From assembly GCF_000576555.1 (NCBI RefSeq), contig NZ_CP007145.1:2604001-2668000 (forward strand): a stretch of DNA of 64,000 nt. Direction: 5' to 3'. The notes beneath the pieces were generated by a model, which did no database searches, was not told the origin of the DNA, and saw nothing but the letters and a program-made list of their open reading frames with translations. The translations under genes and the position numbers were made by a program. The first letter of the stretch is position 1; each line of letters starts with the position of its first letter. Source of the DNA: Hymenobacter swuensis DY53. GTDB lineage: Bacteria; Bacteroidota; Bacteroidia; Cytophagales; Hymenobacteraceae. Positions 1 through 9,041 of this stretch are shown here, piece by piece.

Positions 1-47
1 TGGCAGCCCATGAGCACGGCTAAAAACCCAAAAGCAGCATAACGCAT
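1..47 (-). CDS. Partial lipoprotein gene (5' end only)
   Basis: Read on the minus strand from an ATG at 45-47, the first 15 codons encode MRYAAFGFLAVLMGC. This is a short positively charged start, a hydrophobic stretch and a Cys after Met-Gly, which has the form of a lipoprotein (signal peptidase II) signal. The gene then runs off the left edge, so its function cannot be told. It is downstream of gatB on the same strand, but the strong hairpin at 225-262 separates the two, so it probably has its own promoter. Confidence 0.6.
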   Translation of the reverse strand, partial: MRYAAFGFLAVLMGC

Positions 48-162
48 AGCAACCCGGTGGTGAGGTGAGCGGGAAGATAGATGCTGCAGATAAAAAACCG
101 CGACACATCATTGCCGGAGCAGCCGCGCCAGCAGCAACAGCAACAGCAACAAAGTACCAATA

Positions 163-186
163 ACGGTCATGCGGAGCATGACGTTT
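163..186. repeat. Minimal family A palindrome
   Basis: The arms GGTCATGC and GCATGACG form a short hairpin with a 3-base loop. They match the outer ends of the longer family A repeats (CGTCATGCTGAGC ... GCTCAGCATGACG) elsewhere in this window, so this looks like a copy reduced to its ends. A CAR-trinucleotide run (about 129-153) lies just before it. Confidence 0.5.
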
Positions 187-224
187 CTACTGACTGCGGT
201 AACATTCTAAACAGCTCCTATACC

Positions 225-262
225 AAAAAAAGCCACCAGCCGAACGGCTGGTGGCTTTTTTT
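225..262 (-). terminator. Bidirectional-type terminator after gatB
   Basis: A perfect GCCACCAGCC / GGCTGGTGGC stem with a 4-base loop has an A run on its left and a T run on its right. It lies 18 bases past the gatB stop on the minus strand and would stop transcription from either direction. Confidence 0.9.
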
Positions 263-279
263 GGTCGTTTCAGAACGGT

Positions 280-1737
280 TTAGGCATCCAGCTTCTGACG
301 CAGGAGTTGGTTGGCCATTTTAGGGTCGGCTTTGCCGCCGGTGAGCTTCATCAGCTCGCCCATAAACATGCCCGTGAGGCTTTTTTTGCCGGCGCGGTAC
401 TCGGCCACTTTGGCGGGGTTGGCGTCGAGCACTTGCTGAATCATGGCTTCCAGCGCCCCGGCGTCGGACTGCTGGAGCAGGCCCTGGGCCTCGGCGGCAG
501 CGGCGGCGGTGTGCGTGGGGTTTTCCAGCAGGAACGGAAACAGCTGCTTGCTGGCTACCGAGTGGCCCACCTTGTTGTCGTCAATGAGCCCAATGATATC
601 GGCCAGGTGCTGGGTGGTGAGCGGGAACTGGTCGAGGGTGAGAGCCCGCTCATTGAGGTAGGCTTTTACCGGTCCGGTTACCCAGTTGGCGGCGGCTTTG
701 GCGTTGGGCGTGAGGCGGGTCAGCTCATCGAAGTAGAGCGCCACTTCCTTTTCGGCCGTGAGCACCGTGGCATCGTAGTCCGAAAGGCCCAACTCGCCGG
801 TGAAGCGGGCGTAGAGCTGCTGTGGCAGCGCCGGCAGCTCGGCCTGTACGCGGTGCAGCCACTCGTCGGAAATTATTACGGGCGGCAGGTCCGGCTCCGG
901 GAAGTACCGGTAGTCGTTCATGGTTTCCTTGCTGCGCTGGCCGTTGGTGGTACCGGTAGCCGCGTCGAAGCCACGGGTTTCGGAGTCGATGATTTCGCCG
1001 GCTTCTACCAGCGCAATCTGCCGCTCAATCTCGTACTCAATGGCCCGCTGCACGTTGCGGAAGGAGTTCATATTCTTCACCTCCACCTTCACGCCGAACT
1101 CGGTGGCGTCCTTGCGCATCACCGAAATGTTGGCGTCGCAGCGTAAAGAGCCTTCCTCCATGTTACCGTCGCAGATGCCCAGGTACTCCACCAGCTTCTT
1201 GATTTCGGCCAGGTAGGCGTAGGCTTCCTCCGCGTTGCGGATGTCGGGCTCACTCACGATTTCGATGAGCGGCACGCCGGCCCGGTTCAGGTCCACGAGG
1301 GTTTCCACCTCGCCAGCCAGGTGCATGCTCTTGCCCGCGTCCTCCTCCATGTGGATGCGCGTCACCCCGATTTTCTTCACCGAGCCGTCGCCCAGGCGGA
1401 TATCCACGTGGCCGTCGTGGCAGATGGGGGTTTTGTCCTGGGTGATTTGGTAGCCCTTTGGCAGGTCGGGGTAGAAGTAGTTTTTGCGCGCAAACAGGTT
1501 GTCGCGGCGGATGTGGCAGTTGGTGGCCAGGCCCATTTTCATGGCAAACTCCACGGCCGAGTAGTTTACGCGCGGCAGCGTGCCGGGGTGGCCCAGCGTA
1601 ATGACGCTCAGGTTGTTATTAGGCAAAGCGCCGTACTCGTTTTCGTCGGAAGAGTACATTTTGCTGCGCGTGAGCAGCTGGGCGTGTACTTCGAGGCCGA
1701 TGACGGGCTGGTATTTGGATTTGATGCTGTCGTCCAT
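280..1737 (-). CDS. gatB: Aspartyl/glutamyl-tRNA amidotransferase subunit B
   Basis: GatB is the kinase/tRNA-binding subunit of GatCAB. This complex converts misacylated Glu-tRNA(Gln) and Asp-tRNA(Asn) to the amide forms in the cytoplasm. The 485-residue product starts with the family signature YQPVIGLEVHAQLLT (about residues 8-22). It contains the acceptor-binding GatB core with KNYFYPDLPKGYQI and the Asn-Ser-Phe-Arg region. It ends in the helical GatB/YqeY tail (EYRAGKKSLTGMFMGEL near residue 455). I chose the ATG at 1735-1737 rather than an upstream in-frame start because conserved sequence begins a few residues after it and the extra 28 residues are low-complexity. gatA and gatC are not in this window, which is usual for scattered gat genes. 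Confidence 0.97.
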   Translation of the reverse strand: MDDSIKSKYQPVIGLEVHAQLLTRSKMYSSDENEYGALPNNNLSVITLGHPGTLPRVNYSAVEFAMKMGLATNCHIRRDNLFARKNYFYPDLPKGYQITQDKTPICHDGHVDIRLGDGSVKKIGVTRIHMEEDAGKSMHLAGEVETLVDLNRAGVPLIEIVSEPDIRNAEEAYAYLAEIKKLVEYLGICDGNMEEGSLRCDANISVMRKDATEFGVKVEVKNMNSFRNVQRAIEYEIERQIALVEAGEIIDSETRGFDAATGTTNGQRSKETMNDYRYFPEPDLPPVIISDEWLHRVQAELPALPQQLYARFTGELGLSDYDATVLTAEKEVALYFDELTRLTPNAKAAANWVTGPVKAYLNERALTLDQFPLTTQHLADIIGLIDDNKVGHSVASKQLFPFLLENPTHTAAAAAEAQGLLQQSDAGALEAMIQQVLDANPAKVAEYRAGKKSLTGMFMGELMKLTGGKADPKMANQLLRQKLDA

Positions 1738-1879
1738 AGAGAAATCAGGCAGGGTTGGCCGCCGGGGCCGCAAGATAAAACTATCTGTCCGAGAAAAAGC
1801 AGTTGCCCATCGTGCAACCAACTGGCCTTTCTGCCCGGACTGAGTGCCTTCGGGTATCAGTTGCTACCGCAGCGCCGGC

Positions 1880-2740
1880 TTAGAGCGTCTGGGGTGGCCG
1901 CCGCCGGAACAGGGGGGTGTTGTTGATGGCAAAGGTGATTGGCACCGTGAAATACACCCGTACCGGCCGGCCGTCTTGGCGGCCTGGTATGAATTTCGGA
2001 ATGCCTTGTACCACCCGCAACGCCTCCGCATCCAATAACGCGTCAACCCCTTTCGACACCATCACCTGCTGCACCTGGCCGGTGGTATCCACTATAAACT
2101 TAACGAATACCTTACCCTGCACATTCCGGCGCAGGGCCTTGCCGGGATAGTGCGTGTTCTGACCAATGTAGCGCAGTAATGCTTCCTGTCCGCCCGGAAA
2201 AACGGGCATCACCTCGTACTCAGAAAAGGCAATTTCCTGCCCCTGGTTGTTATAACAGACGCCGGTGGTACGCTCATTATCCACGTACATTTCCTGACGC
2301 TTGAGCGTACCATCGGGGTAGTACAGCACCAGCTCTCCTTCCCGCTTGCCGGCCACATACAACTGACGATACTGTACCTGCCCGGTCTGGTAGAAACTTT
2401 CGTGCCGGTCTACTGCCTTACCGTGCTCATAGGGGTAGCGCCAGCTGAGCTGACCGCTCTCGTACCACCCTTCACTCGTCCCATGGACAATGTGCCGGTC
2501 AAGGTCTTCGTACACGGCAAGGGAACGGGGCTTACCACTCACAAAGAACGTGCGTACCGTACCCCCACCCGAAGCATCTGGCTCCGTCACTTTACGGTAG
2601 TCTGCGCCCTCTGCTGAAGGCAAAACAGCATCCGTTTTATCGAAATATTCAGTTTTTGTGGCGGTTTCGGTGGCTGCCTGCTGGGCCAGCGCGCCAAGGC
2701 TGCTGAGCGTGAGCCCCAGTGCCATTACATAATTTTTCAC
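1880..2740 (-). CDS. Secreted MORN-like / TonB C-terminal protein
   Basis: This 286-residue protein has a cleavable-looking signal peptide (MKNYVMALGLTLSSLGALAQ). About residues 85-165 hold three or four MORN-like strands of the form G..WY.SGQL, FYQTGQVQYRQ and YYPDGTLKRQE. A TonB C-terminal domain fills residues 185-275 (YPGKALRRNVQGKVFVKFIV, then IPKFIPGRQDGRPV). Canonical TonB keeps an uncleaved N-terminal membrane anchor and a Pro-rich linker; neither is present here. It may therefore be a free periplasmic or outer-membrane-associated protein rather than an energy transducer. It lies 122 bases downstream of a paralogue of the same architecture on the same strand. Databases would call it energy transducer TonB; the biological role is unknown. 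Confidence 0.75.
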   Translation of the reverse strand: MKNYVMALGLTLSSLGALAQQAATETATKTEYFDKTDAVLPSAEGADYRKVTEPDASGGGTVRTFFVSGKPRSLAVYEDLDRHIVHGTSEGWYESGQLSWRYPYEHGKAVDRHESFYQTGQVQYRQLYVAGKREGELVLYYPDGTLKRQEMYVDNERTTGVCYNNQGQEIAFSEYEVMPVFPGGQEALLRYIGQNTHYPGKALRRNVQGKVFVKFIVDTTGQVQQVMVSKGVDALLDAEALRVVQGIPKFIPGRQDGRPVRVYFTVPITFAINNTPLFRRRPPQTL

Positions 2741-2862
2741 GGAATTTTCGGTAGAAAGATAGAACGAAGCGTCAAAGATACTCGCTCTTGCTGCAGCCAG
2801 GCAACAGCCGGTCCGCAGTACGTTGAAAGCGCATAAACACTCAAGAATGGAGCCAACAAGCC

Positions 2863-3651
2863 TTACTCCAGGCTAAAAGTAACCGGAGCCGAGTAGACGG
2901 TTTCAACCAGCTCACCATCCAGACGGCCGGGGACAAACGGCTTCAGCTTGCGCACTGCCTGCACGGCTTCTTCCTGCAGAAAGCCATACACACGCTTCAG
3001 ATCAGCGTCGGCGTTGGCGGGTGGCGGTTCCGGCCGGATGTCTTTTACCCGGCCCTCAGTAGTCACCAAAAACTTCACTACAACCACACCTTGCACGTGC
3101 GCTATCAACGCCTCATGCGGATACTTTATATTCTGTTGCAATTCCCGTAGCAGGACTGCGGTATCCCCAGGATATACGGGCATTTGCTGGTAGGGAAAAT
3201 AACGCACCACCTGTCCGTCGGGCCCGAAACACTCGCCCGTCGTGGGCTGACCGGGGGCTACCTGTTCGCGGCGGCGCAGAACGCCCGTGGGGTAGTACGT
3301 GAGGCGCGGCCCCTGCCCCTGCCCCAGCACGTAGCTTTCCTGCAGGCGCATTTTCCCGGATGTATGGTATTCCATGTACGCCCCGTGGCGCACGCGGGGG
3401 CGGCGGTTCAGGAAGCCCTCAAACGACAGCAGCTTACCGCTGGGCAGATAGTACGTTTTCTCCATGCCCCGGAGGCTATCAACCAGAATGGTTTCTACCC
3501 GATAAGCCGCTCGGGCGGCCCCTGCCAGCCGGTGGCCATCTTTGTCCTGATATTCGATTTGACGCGTAATCTTTGTGCTGTCGGGCAGTGTGTCCGCTGC
3601 TGACGCAGTACCGGAAATAGCTAATCCAACTACGAGTAAGAAATATTTCAT
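2863..3651 (-). CDS. Secreted MORN-like / TonB C-terminal protein, paralogue
   Basis: This 262-residue protein has the same plan as the gene at 1880-2740. It starts with a signal peptide ending near GTASA and continues with MORN-like strands (YYLPSGKLLSFEGF, YHTSGKMRLQESY, YYPTGVLRRREQV). A TonB C-terminal domain follows (YPHEALIAHVQGVVVVKFLV ... LKPFVPGRLDGELV). The two adjacent copies probably came from a tandem duplication that has since diverged. As in its neighbour, no retained membrane anchor is visible. The start ATG at 3649-3651 is the only one that gives an intact signal peptide. Confidence 0.73.
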   Translation of the reverse strand: MKYFLLVVGLAISGTASAADTLPDSTKITRQIEYQDKDGHRLAGAARAAYRVETILVDSLRGMEKTYYLPSGKLLSFEGFLNRRPRVRHGAYMEYHTSGKMRLQESYVLGQGQGPRLTYYPTGVLRRREQVAPGQPTTGECFGPDGQVVRYFPYQQMPVYPGDTAVLLRELQQNIKYPHEALIAHVQGVVVVKFLVTTEGRVKDIRPEPPPANADADLKRVYGFLQEEAVQAVRKLKPFVPGRLDGELVETVYSAPVTFSLE

Positions 3652-3769
3652 CCGCCTTCTTAATACTGGGGCTTATATATGAATAGCGCCCGGGTGTAAC
3701 AGGCAGCTCAAGGCTACTACTTATTACAACCGGGCGCTACACCTCGGAATCAGAATTTACTGCCCGCGT

Positions 3770-6457
3770 CTACCCGGCCAGCAGCCCGTCAATCAGGCCT
3801 TCGGCTTTGGCAATGGCGGCGCCCAAACCGGCCGCGTTCTTGCCACCGGCCGTGGCGAAGAACGGCTGCCCGCCGCCACCGCCCTGGATTTCCTTGGCCA
3901 GCTCACGCACCAGGGTGCTGGCGTTGAGCTTGCCGCCTTTGGCCAGCTCGTCGTCGAGCATCACGGCCAGCTGGGGCTTACCGTCGATTTCGGCGCCGAG
4001 CACGGCTACGAGGTTGGGCACGGCCTGGCGGAGGTTAAAGGCCAGGGTTTTGAGGCCGTCGGCCGAGGTGGCCTGCACCTGGGCGGCGAGGAAGTTTACG
4101 CCGTGCAGGGCCTTCACCTGGCCCACCAGCTGGTCTTTCTGCTGGTTGATGCTCTGCTGAGCGAAGTTTTCGATCTGCTTGCGCAGGGTGGCAATTTCCT
4201 CGGTCTGCTTCTCGATGCCGGGAATCAGGTGCTGGGGGTTGCCGAGGGCCTCGCGCACCTGGGCCAGCAAGTCCAGCTGCTGGTTCACGAAGGCTTCGGC
4301 GGCCTCGGCCGTCACGGCCTCAATGCGGCGCACGCCCGCGCCCACGGCGCTTTCACTCGTGATTTTGAAGAAGCCGATGTCGCCGGTGGTGCGCACGTGG
4401 GTGCCGCCGCACAGCTCCACCGAAAACTCCCGGTCGAAGGTGATGACGCGCACGAACTCGCCATACTTCTCCCCAAACAAGGCCGTGGCCCCAAGGGCTT
4501 TGGCGTCGTTGATGGGCACGTTGCGGCGCTCATCCAGCGGAATCTGCTGCCGGATGCGGGCGTTGACCAGCGTTTCCACCTGACGCAGCTGGTCGTCGGT
4601 TACTTTGGTGAAGTGCGAGAAGTCGAAGCGCAGCAGCTTCTCGTTCACGAGTGAGCCTTTCTGGGCCACGTGACTGCCCACCACCTCGCGCAAGGCAGCC
4701 TGCAGCAGGTGGGTGGCGGTGTGGTTGCGCTGAATCTGGGCGCGGCGGGCGTGGTCGTAGCGGGCTGTGAACTCGGCGTCGAGGTCTTCGGGCAGCTCCA
4801 GCACGGTGTGCACGATGAGGTCGTTTTCCTTTTTCGTGTCGAGCACGCGCACCTTGCTCAGCGGCGACTCCAGGTAGCCGGTGTCGCCAATCTGCCCGCC
4901 CGACTCGGCGTAGAACGGCGTCTGGTCGAGCACCACCTGGTACTCGGTTTTGCCTTTGCGGTCGGTGCGGCGGTAGCGCAGGATGCGGGCCAGGGCCTGC
5001 TCCTGGTCGTAGCCTACGAAGGCGGGCTGCTCTTCGAATTCGCGCACCACGGTCCAGTCGCTCTGCTCGGTTTCCTGGGCGTTACGGCTGCGGCTTTTCT
5101 GCTGCTCCAGCTCCTTCTTGAAGCCTTCCTCGTCCACGCTCAAACCCTTTTCGCGGGCAATGAGGGCGGTGAGGTCGAGCGGGAAGCCGAAGGTATCGGA
5201 CAGCTCGAAGGCGGTTTTGCCGTCGATACGGCTGCCGTTCTGGCGGAAGCCTTCTTCCAAGGTTTCCAGGCGGCGCAGACCGTTTTCGAGGGTTTTGAGG
5301 AAGGCAATTTCTTCTTCCTCCACCACGCGCTGCACAAACTGCTGCTGCTGCTTGAGCTCGGGGAAGATGCCGGCCATCTGGTCGGCCAGCACGGGCACAA
5401 TCTTGTAGAGGAAGGGCTGCTTCTGGCCCAGCGACGAAAACGCGTAGCGCACGGCCCGACGCAGAATCCGCCGAATCACGTAGCCGGCCTTCACGTTGCT
5501 CGGCAGCTGCCCATCGGAAATGGCGAAGCTGATGGTGCGGATGTGGTCGGCAATAACGCGGATGGCAATGTCCGTTTTCTCGTTTTCGGTGGCCGGCTGG
5601 TCATTCACGGTGGCCGGGGCCGTGCCGTGGTATTCCAGGCCTACCTCATTGGCAATGAACTTGATCAGCGGCTGAAATACGTCGGTGTCGTAATTGGACT
5701 TCACGCCCGACACGGCCATCATCAGGCGCTCGAAGCCCATGCCGGTGTCCACGCTCTGCTCGGGCAGCTTGATCAGGCTCTTATCGGCCAGGCGCTGGAA
5801 CTCCATGAACACGTTATTCCAGATTTCCACCACCTGCGGGTGGTCAGCGTTTACCAGCTCACGGCCGGGCTTCTGGGCCCGCTCCTCCTCGGAGCGCAGG
5901 TCGATGTGGATTTCGGTGCAGGGGCCGCACGGACCCGTGTCGCCCATCTCCCAGAAGTTGTCCTTCTTGTTGCCAGGCAGAATCCGGTCGTCGGTGGTGT
6001 ATTGGCGCCAGAGGTCCTGGGTTTCGGTGTCGGCAGAGGTGCCGTCGGCCTTGTCACCCTCAAAATAGGTCACGTAGAGGCGGTCCTTTTCCAGCTTGTA
6101 CACGTCGGTGAGCAGCTCCCAGGCCCAGGCAATGGCGTCCTTCTTGAAGTAATCCCCAAACGACCAGTTGCCGAGCATCTCGAACATGGTGTGGTGGTAG
6201 GTATCGTAACCCACCTCTTCCAGGTCGTTGTGCTTGCCGCTCACGCGCAGGCACTTCTGGGTGTCGGCAATGCGCTTGAAGGGCGCGGGCTTGTTGCCCA
6301 GGAAATAGTCCTTGAACGGGGCCATGCCCGAGTTGATGAACAGCAGCGTGGGGTCGTCCTTCACCACAATGGGGGCCGAGGGCACGATGTGGTGGCCTTT
6401 AGAGGCAAAGAAGTCCAGGAACTGCTGGCGGACGTGGGAGGCGGTAGGGAGTGACAT
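3770..6457 (-). CDS. alaS: Alanyl-tRNA synthetase
   Basis: AlaS charges tRNA(Ala) with alanine and edits Ser and Gly mischarging. The 895-residue length is normal for the bacterial enzyme. The class II catalytic domain begins HVRQQFLDFFASKGH and contains FINSGMAPFKDYFLG. The editing domain carries the two zinc-ligand motifs HTATH (about 579-583) and CGGTH (about 681-685). A C-Ala domain closes the protein with a Gly-rich GGGGGQPFFATAGG segment. I chose the ATG at 6455-6457 because conserved sequence starts within ten residues; the upstream in-frame extension of 27 residues has no family resemblance. A MerR gene is divergently transcribed 212 bases away. Confidence 0.98.
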   Translation of the reverse strand: MSLPTASHVRQQFLDFFASKGHHIVPSAPIVVKDDPTLLFINSGMAPFKDYFLGNKPAPFKRIADTQKCLRVSGKHNDLEEVGYDTYHHTMFEMLGNWSFGDYFKKDAIAWAWELLTDVYKLEKDRLYVTYFEGDKADGTSADTETQDLWRQYTTDDRILPGNKKDNFWEMGDTGPCGPCTEIHIDLRSEEERAQKPGRELVNADHPQVVEIWNNVFMEFQRLADKSLIKLPEQSVDTGMGFERLMMAVSGVKSNYDTDVFQPLIKFIANEVGLEYHGTAPATVNDQPATENEKTDIAIRVIADHIRTISFAISDGQLPSNVKAGYVIRRILRRAVRYAFSSLGQKQPFLYKIVPVLADQMAGIFPELKQQQQFVQRVVEEEEIAFLKTLENGLRRLETLEEGFRQNGSRIDGKTAFELSDTFGFPLDLTALIAREKGLSVDEEGFKKELEQQKSRSRNAQETEQSDWTVVREFEEQPAFVGYDQEQALARILRYRRTDRKGKTEYQVVLDQTPFYAESGGQIGDTGYLESPLSKVRVLDTKKENDLIVHTVLELPEDLDAEFTARYDHARRAQIQRNHTATHLLQAALREVVGSHVAQKGSLVNEKLLRFDFSHFTKVTDDQLRQVETLVNARIRQQIPLDERRNVPINDAKALGATALFGEKYGEFVRVITFDREFSVELCGGTHVRTTGDIGFFKITSESAVGAGVRRIEAVTAEAAEAFVNQQLDLLAQVREALGNPQHLIPGIEKQTEEIATLRKQIENFAQQSINQQKDQLVGQVKALHGVNFLAAQVQATSADGLKTLAFNLRQAVPNLVAVLGAEIDGKPQLAVMLDDELAKGGKLNASTLVRELAKEIQGGGGGQPFFATAGGKNAAGLGAAIAKAEGLIDGLLAG

Positions 6458-6669
6458 AAGAGTAGCGCGGAAGCAGGCTCCGCGACGCGTAGGGTTCGTA
6501 AAATTGGCCGCAGCCGGTATTTTGGCTACTTTTCGCAATCAACAGGAATTGCGCCGCCGGCAAAGGTAAAAGGTATTGAGTATTGCGTACCGGGTAATGA
6601 GACATTGTTTCAGCGGCCGGTATTCCGGCACCGACTCAGTACTTTGTACTCAGTCCTCACTACTACATC

Positions 6670-7029
6670 ATGCCCTACAAAGACCGCGAAATCGAGAAGC
6701 AGTACTTCACCATCGGCGAGGTGGCGGCCCAGTTCAACGTGGCCCCGTCGCTGATCCGGTTCTGGGAGACGGAGTTTGAGGAGTTGCGGCCGCGCAAAAG
6801 CAAGAAGGGCAACCGCCTCTACACGCCCCAGGACGTGGATATTTTCCGCACAATTTACCACCTGGTGAAGGAGCGCGGCTATACCATCCCCGGCGCCCGC
6901 GATATGCTCAAGCAGAAAGGCCCCCAGCTCAAGGAAAAAATCGACGTCATCCAGAGCCTGGAGAAAATCCGCAAGTTCATGGTGACGATGAAGAAGGAGC
7001 TGGATGCTATTGGGAAGGCGCAGCAGTAG
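6670..7029 (+). CDS. MerR-family transcriptional regulator
   Basis: This 119-residue protein is a compact MerR-type regulator. The winged helix-turn-helix covers about residues 10-80 (YFTIGEVAAQFNVAPSLIRF, then RLYTPQDVDIFRTIYHLV). It is followed by one long helix that should form the antiparallel dimer coiled coil (LKEKIDVIQSLEKIRKFM). There is no C-terminal ligand domain and no Cys for metal sensing, so the inducer is unknown. It is divergent from alaS. Short MerR proteins of this form are common in Bacteroidota; no target can be assigned from context. Confidence 0.9.
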   Translation: MPYKDREIEKQYFTIGEVAAQFNVAPSLIRFWETEFEELRPRKSKKGNRLYTPQDVDIFRTIYHLVKERGYTIPGARDMLKQKGPQLKEKIDVIQSLEKIRKFMVTMKKELDAIGKAQQ

Positions 7030-7060
7030 GATCAATTAACATAATGAATGTCAATTATTT

Positions 7061-7651
7061 ATGCTACTTAATAAATTGATTTACAGCGAAAAACACGTCA
7101 ATCAATTCATTACAACAATTTGGTTAGTCAGCTTAGTACTTGTACTGCTAACCACATTCACTCCGCTAGAATTTAACCCGATTCAGCTAACCTATCTACC
7201 CAGATGGGGCCTTTGGTTCTTGGTCATCCCAGCTACACAGTGGCTCAGGACATCTACCAGGATTTTGCCGTGGCTCTGGAAATCTATACCCTGGCTGCTT
7301 TGGGTGCCGCTTTTAGCCCTCCAATTGGCATATTCTATCAAGTCATACATTCGTTATCCTACCTATAATGTCTTCAGGAATATTCGCTATATGCTTCTCA
7401 TCTTCGAGGATGTGTTTGCCGCCCAGTTACGCACTCCGTATTACTTCTACACTTGGCATACAAATACTATCCATTACCGTTGGGGGAGTCGGATTGTAGC
7501 TCAGCAGCTACTTGATACCCCATGGGGCGGCGAGCCACGACGGGTTATTATCACCCCGCTTTTGCCAGGCCTTCAGTGGAGTCAACCTATAGCTGATGAT
7601 CTGCTGTTGCATGCTCCATGGCAGCCTGTAGATACTGCTTCTGTGAAATAG
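7061..7651 (+). CDS. Hypothetical membrane protein
   Basis: I do not recognise this 196-residue protein. Hydrophobic segments at about residues 16-37, 48-60 and 70-92 suggest two or three membrane spans, followed by a soluble C-terminal half of about 100 residues rich in Tyr and Trp. The gene is clearly more AT-rich than its neighbours and sits between merR and dprA, 31 bases past the regulator. Composition suggests recent arrival or weak constraint. A nearer in-frame alternative start is not evident. Confidence 0.6.
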   Translation: MLLNKLIYSEKHVNQFITTIWLVSLVLVLLTTFTPLEFNPIQLTYLPRWGLWFLVIPATQWLRTSTRILPWLWKSIPWLLWVPLLALQLAYSIKSYIRYPTYNVFRNIRYMLLIFEDVFAAQLRTPYYFYTWHTNTIHYRWGSRIVAQQLLDTPWGGEPRRVIITPLLPGLQWSQPIADDLLLHAPWQPVDTASVK

Positions 7652-7684
7652 CATAGAAACTTAATTGACTGCTACATCAGACTT

Positions 7685-8827
7685 ATGCCTCAGATTAACA
7701 GTGCCAACGATACTCTGCTCCACGAAGTCGCCCTGACGCTGTTCCCCAACATCGGGCCGCAGCTGACGCGGCAGCTGATGAGCTACGGGGGCTCGGCGAG
7801 GAACGTGCTGCACCTGCCGCCGGGTAAGCTGCTCAAGATTCCGGGCGTGGGGCCGGCTACAGCGGCCATTCTCACCGGTGCAGGACGCGGCAACGCGTTG
7901 CGGCAGGCCGAGGCCAGTCTGCGCCGGGCGGAGAAGGACGGCGTGCAACTGCTGTTTTACACCAGCAAGCAGTTTCCGGCCCGCCTCAGACAGATTCCCG
8001 ACGCTCCTGCCCTGCTCTACTACCAAGGTACCGCCGACCTCAACCAACCTAAAACCCTGGCCATCGTAGGCACCCGCCAGGCCACCGACTACGGCCGCGA
8101 GCAAACCGAGCGGATCATCAAGGGCATCATACCACACAAGCCACTCATCGTCAGCGGACTGGCCTACGGCATCGATATTGCCGCTCACCGTGCCGCGTTG
8201 CAGGAAGGACTGGAAACCGTGGGCATCATGGCTACCGGCTTGGATGTGCTCTACCCGGCCGTGCACCGTAAAACCGCCGAAAAGATGCTCGCCCAGGGCG
8301 GCCTGCTCACCGAATTTTCCTTCGGCACCCAGCCCGACAAGTACAACTTCCCGTCGAGGAATAGAATTATTGCGGGCCTCTCAGACGGCACCGTGGTGGT
8401 GGAAGCCGCTAAAAAAGGCGGCGCGCTTATCACTGCCGACCTGGCCCTGGACTACGACCGGGACGTGCTGGCTGTGCCCGGCCCACTGGGTTCGGCGGCT
8501 TCCGAAGGCTGCCACGACCTCATCAAGGCCAACCGCGCCGCCCTGTACTCCGAGCCTGCCGACATCGAGCAGCTTCTCAACTGGGACTTGGTCCTGCACC
8601 TAACCGGCAAGCCCAAAAGCCCTACTATCTACGACCCGCTGGACTTTACGCCAGAAGAGTTGCAACTGCTACTGGTGCTACAGGCTGCCCCCAACCGCGA
8701 GGAACACCTCGATACGCTGGCCTGGAAAGCGCAGCAGCCAGTGCATCAGGTGGCTTCTCTCCTGCTGGGGCTGGAGTTCCGCAGCATCCTGAAGGCCCTG
8801 CCGGGCAAACGGTTTGGGCTGTTGTAG
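7685..8827 (+). CDS. dprA: DNA-processing protein DprA
   Basis: DprA binds incoming single-stranded DNA during natural transformation and loads RecA on it. In this 380-residue protein a helix-hairpin-helix region (KIPGVGPATAAIL, residues 40-55) precedes the Rossmann-like DprA core. The core carries the family signatures AIVGTRQATDYG, SGLAYGIDIAAHRAAL, FPSRNRIIAGLS and GGALITADLAL. A C-terminal winged-helix segment (about 315-375) follows. The ATG start is directly followed by conserved sequence. The gene appears monocistronic. Confidence 0.96.
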   Translation: MPQINSANDTLLHEVALTLFPNIGPQLTRQLMSYGGSARNVLHLPPGKLLKIPGVGPATAAILTGAGRGNALRQAEASLRRAEKDGVQLLFYTSKQFPARLRQIPDAPALLYYQGTADLNQPKTLAIVGTRQATDYGREQTERIIKGIIPHKPLIVSGLAYGIDIAAHRAALQEGLETVGIMATGLDVLYPAVHRKTAEKMLAQGGLLTEFSFGTQPDKYNFPSRNRIIAGLSDGTVVVEAAKKGGALITADLALDYDRDVLAVPGPLGSAASEGCHDLIKANRAALYSEPADIEQLLNWDLVLHLTGKPKSPTIYDPLDFTPEELQLLLVLQAAPNREEHLDTLAWKAQQPVHQVASLLLGLEFRSILKALPGKRFGLL

Positions 8828-9008
8828 GGTATAAAATAGTAGCGTAAAATCGTGGAACGCAAAAATGTTCCACGGGGAACCTTGTGTCTTCATCCTTACC
8901 TTTCAGGCCAGAAACGCAAGGTATCAGCGTCTTATCGGTGCAGAAAAAATCTGCTCTTTTCTGGCTGGTCAGCTATTCCGACAGCCCAGCACTCAATCGT
9001 TTCGGTCC

Positions 9009-9036
9009 TTGGTTACGGATACCTCTGCTTTCTTTG
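9009..9036 (+). promoter_or_regulatory. Bacteroidota-type promoter, close to start codon
   Basis: TTG at 9009-9011 is followed after exactly 17 bases by TTTCTTTG at 9029-9036. This resembles the TTG-N17-TAnnTTTG promoter with one mismatch. The ATG of the aminotransferase gene is only five bases further on, so the transcript may have almost no leader. Confidence 0.45.
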
Positions 9037-9041
9037 CAGCT

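Noticed and set aside
81..323. Frame with a poly-Gln run near the left edge
   Set aside because: The run comes from a CAR trinucleotide repeat; the frame crosses a palindrome, the gatB terminator and the end of gatB.
307..1146. 279-codon open frame opposite gatB
   Set aside because: This is an antisense shadow of a certain gene, with low-complexity Gly/Val/His-rich translation.
4670..6454. 594-codon open frame on the plus strand opposite alaS
   Set aside because: It mirrors alaS codons; high GC at third positions opens long antisense frames. The predicted protein is His/Gly/Val-rich with no domain.
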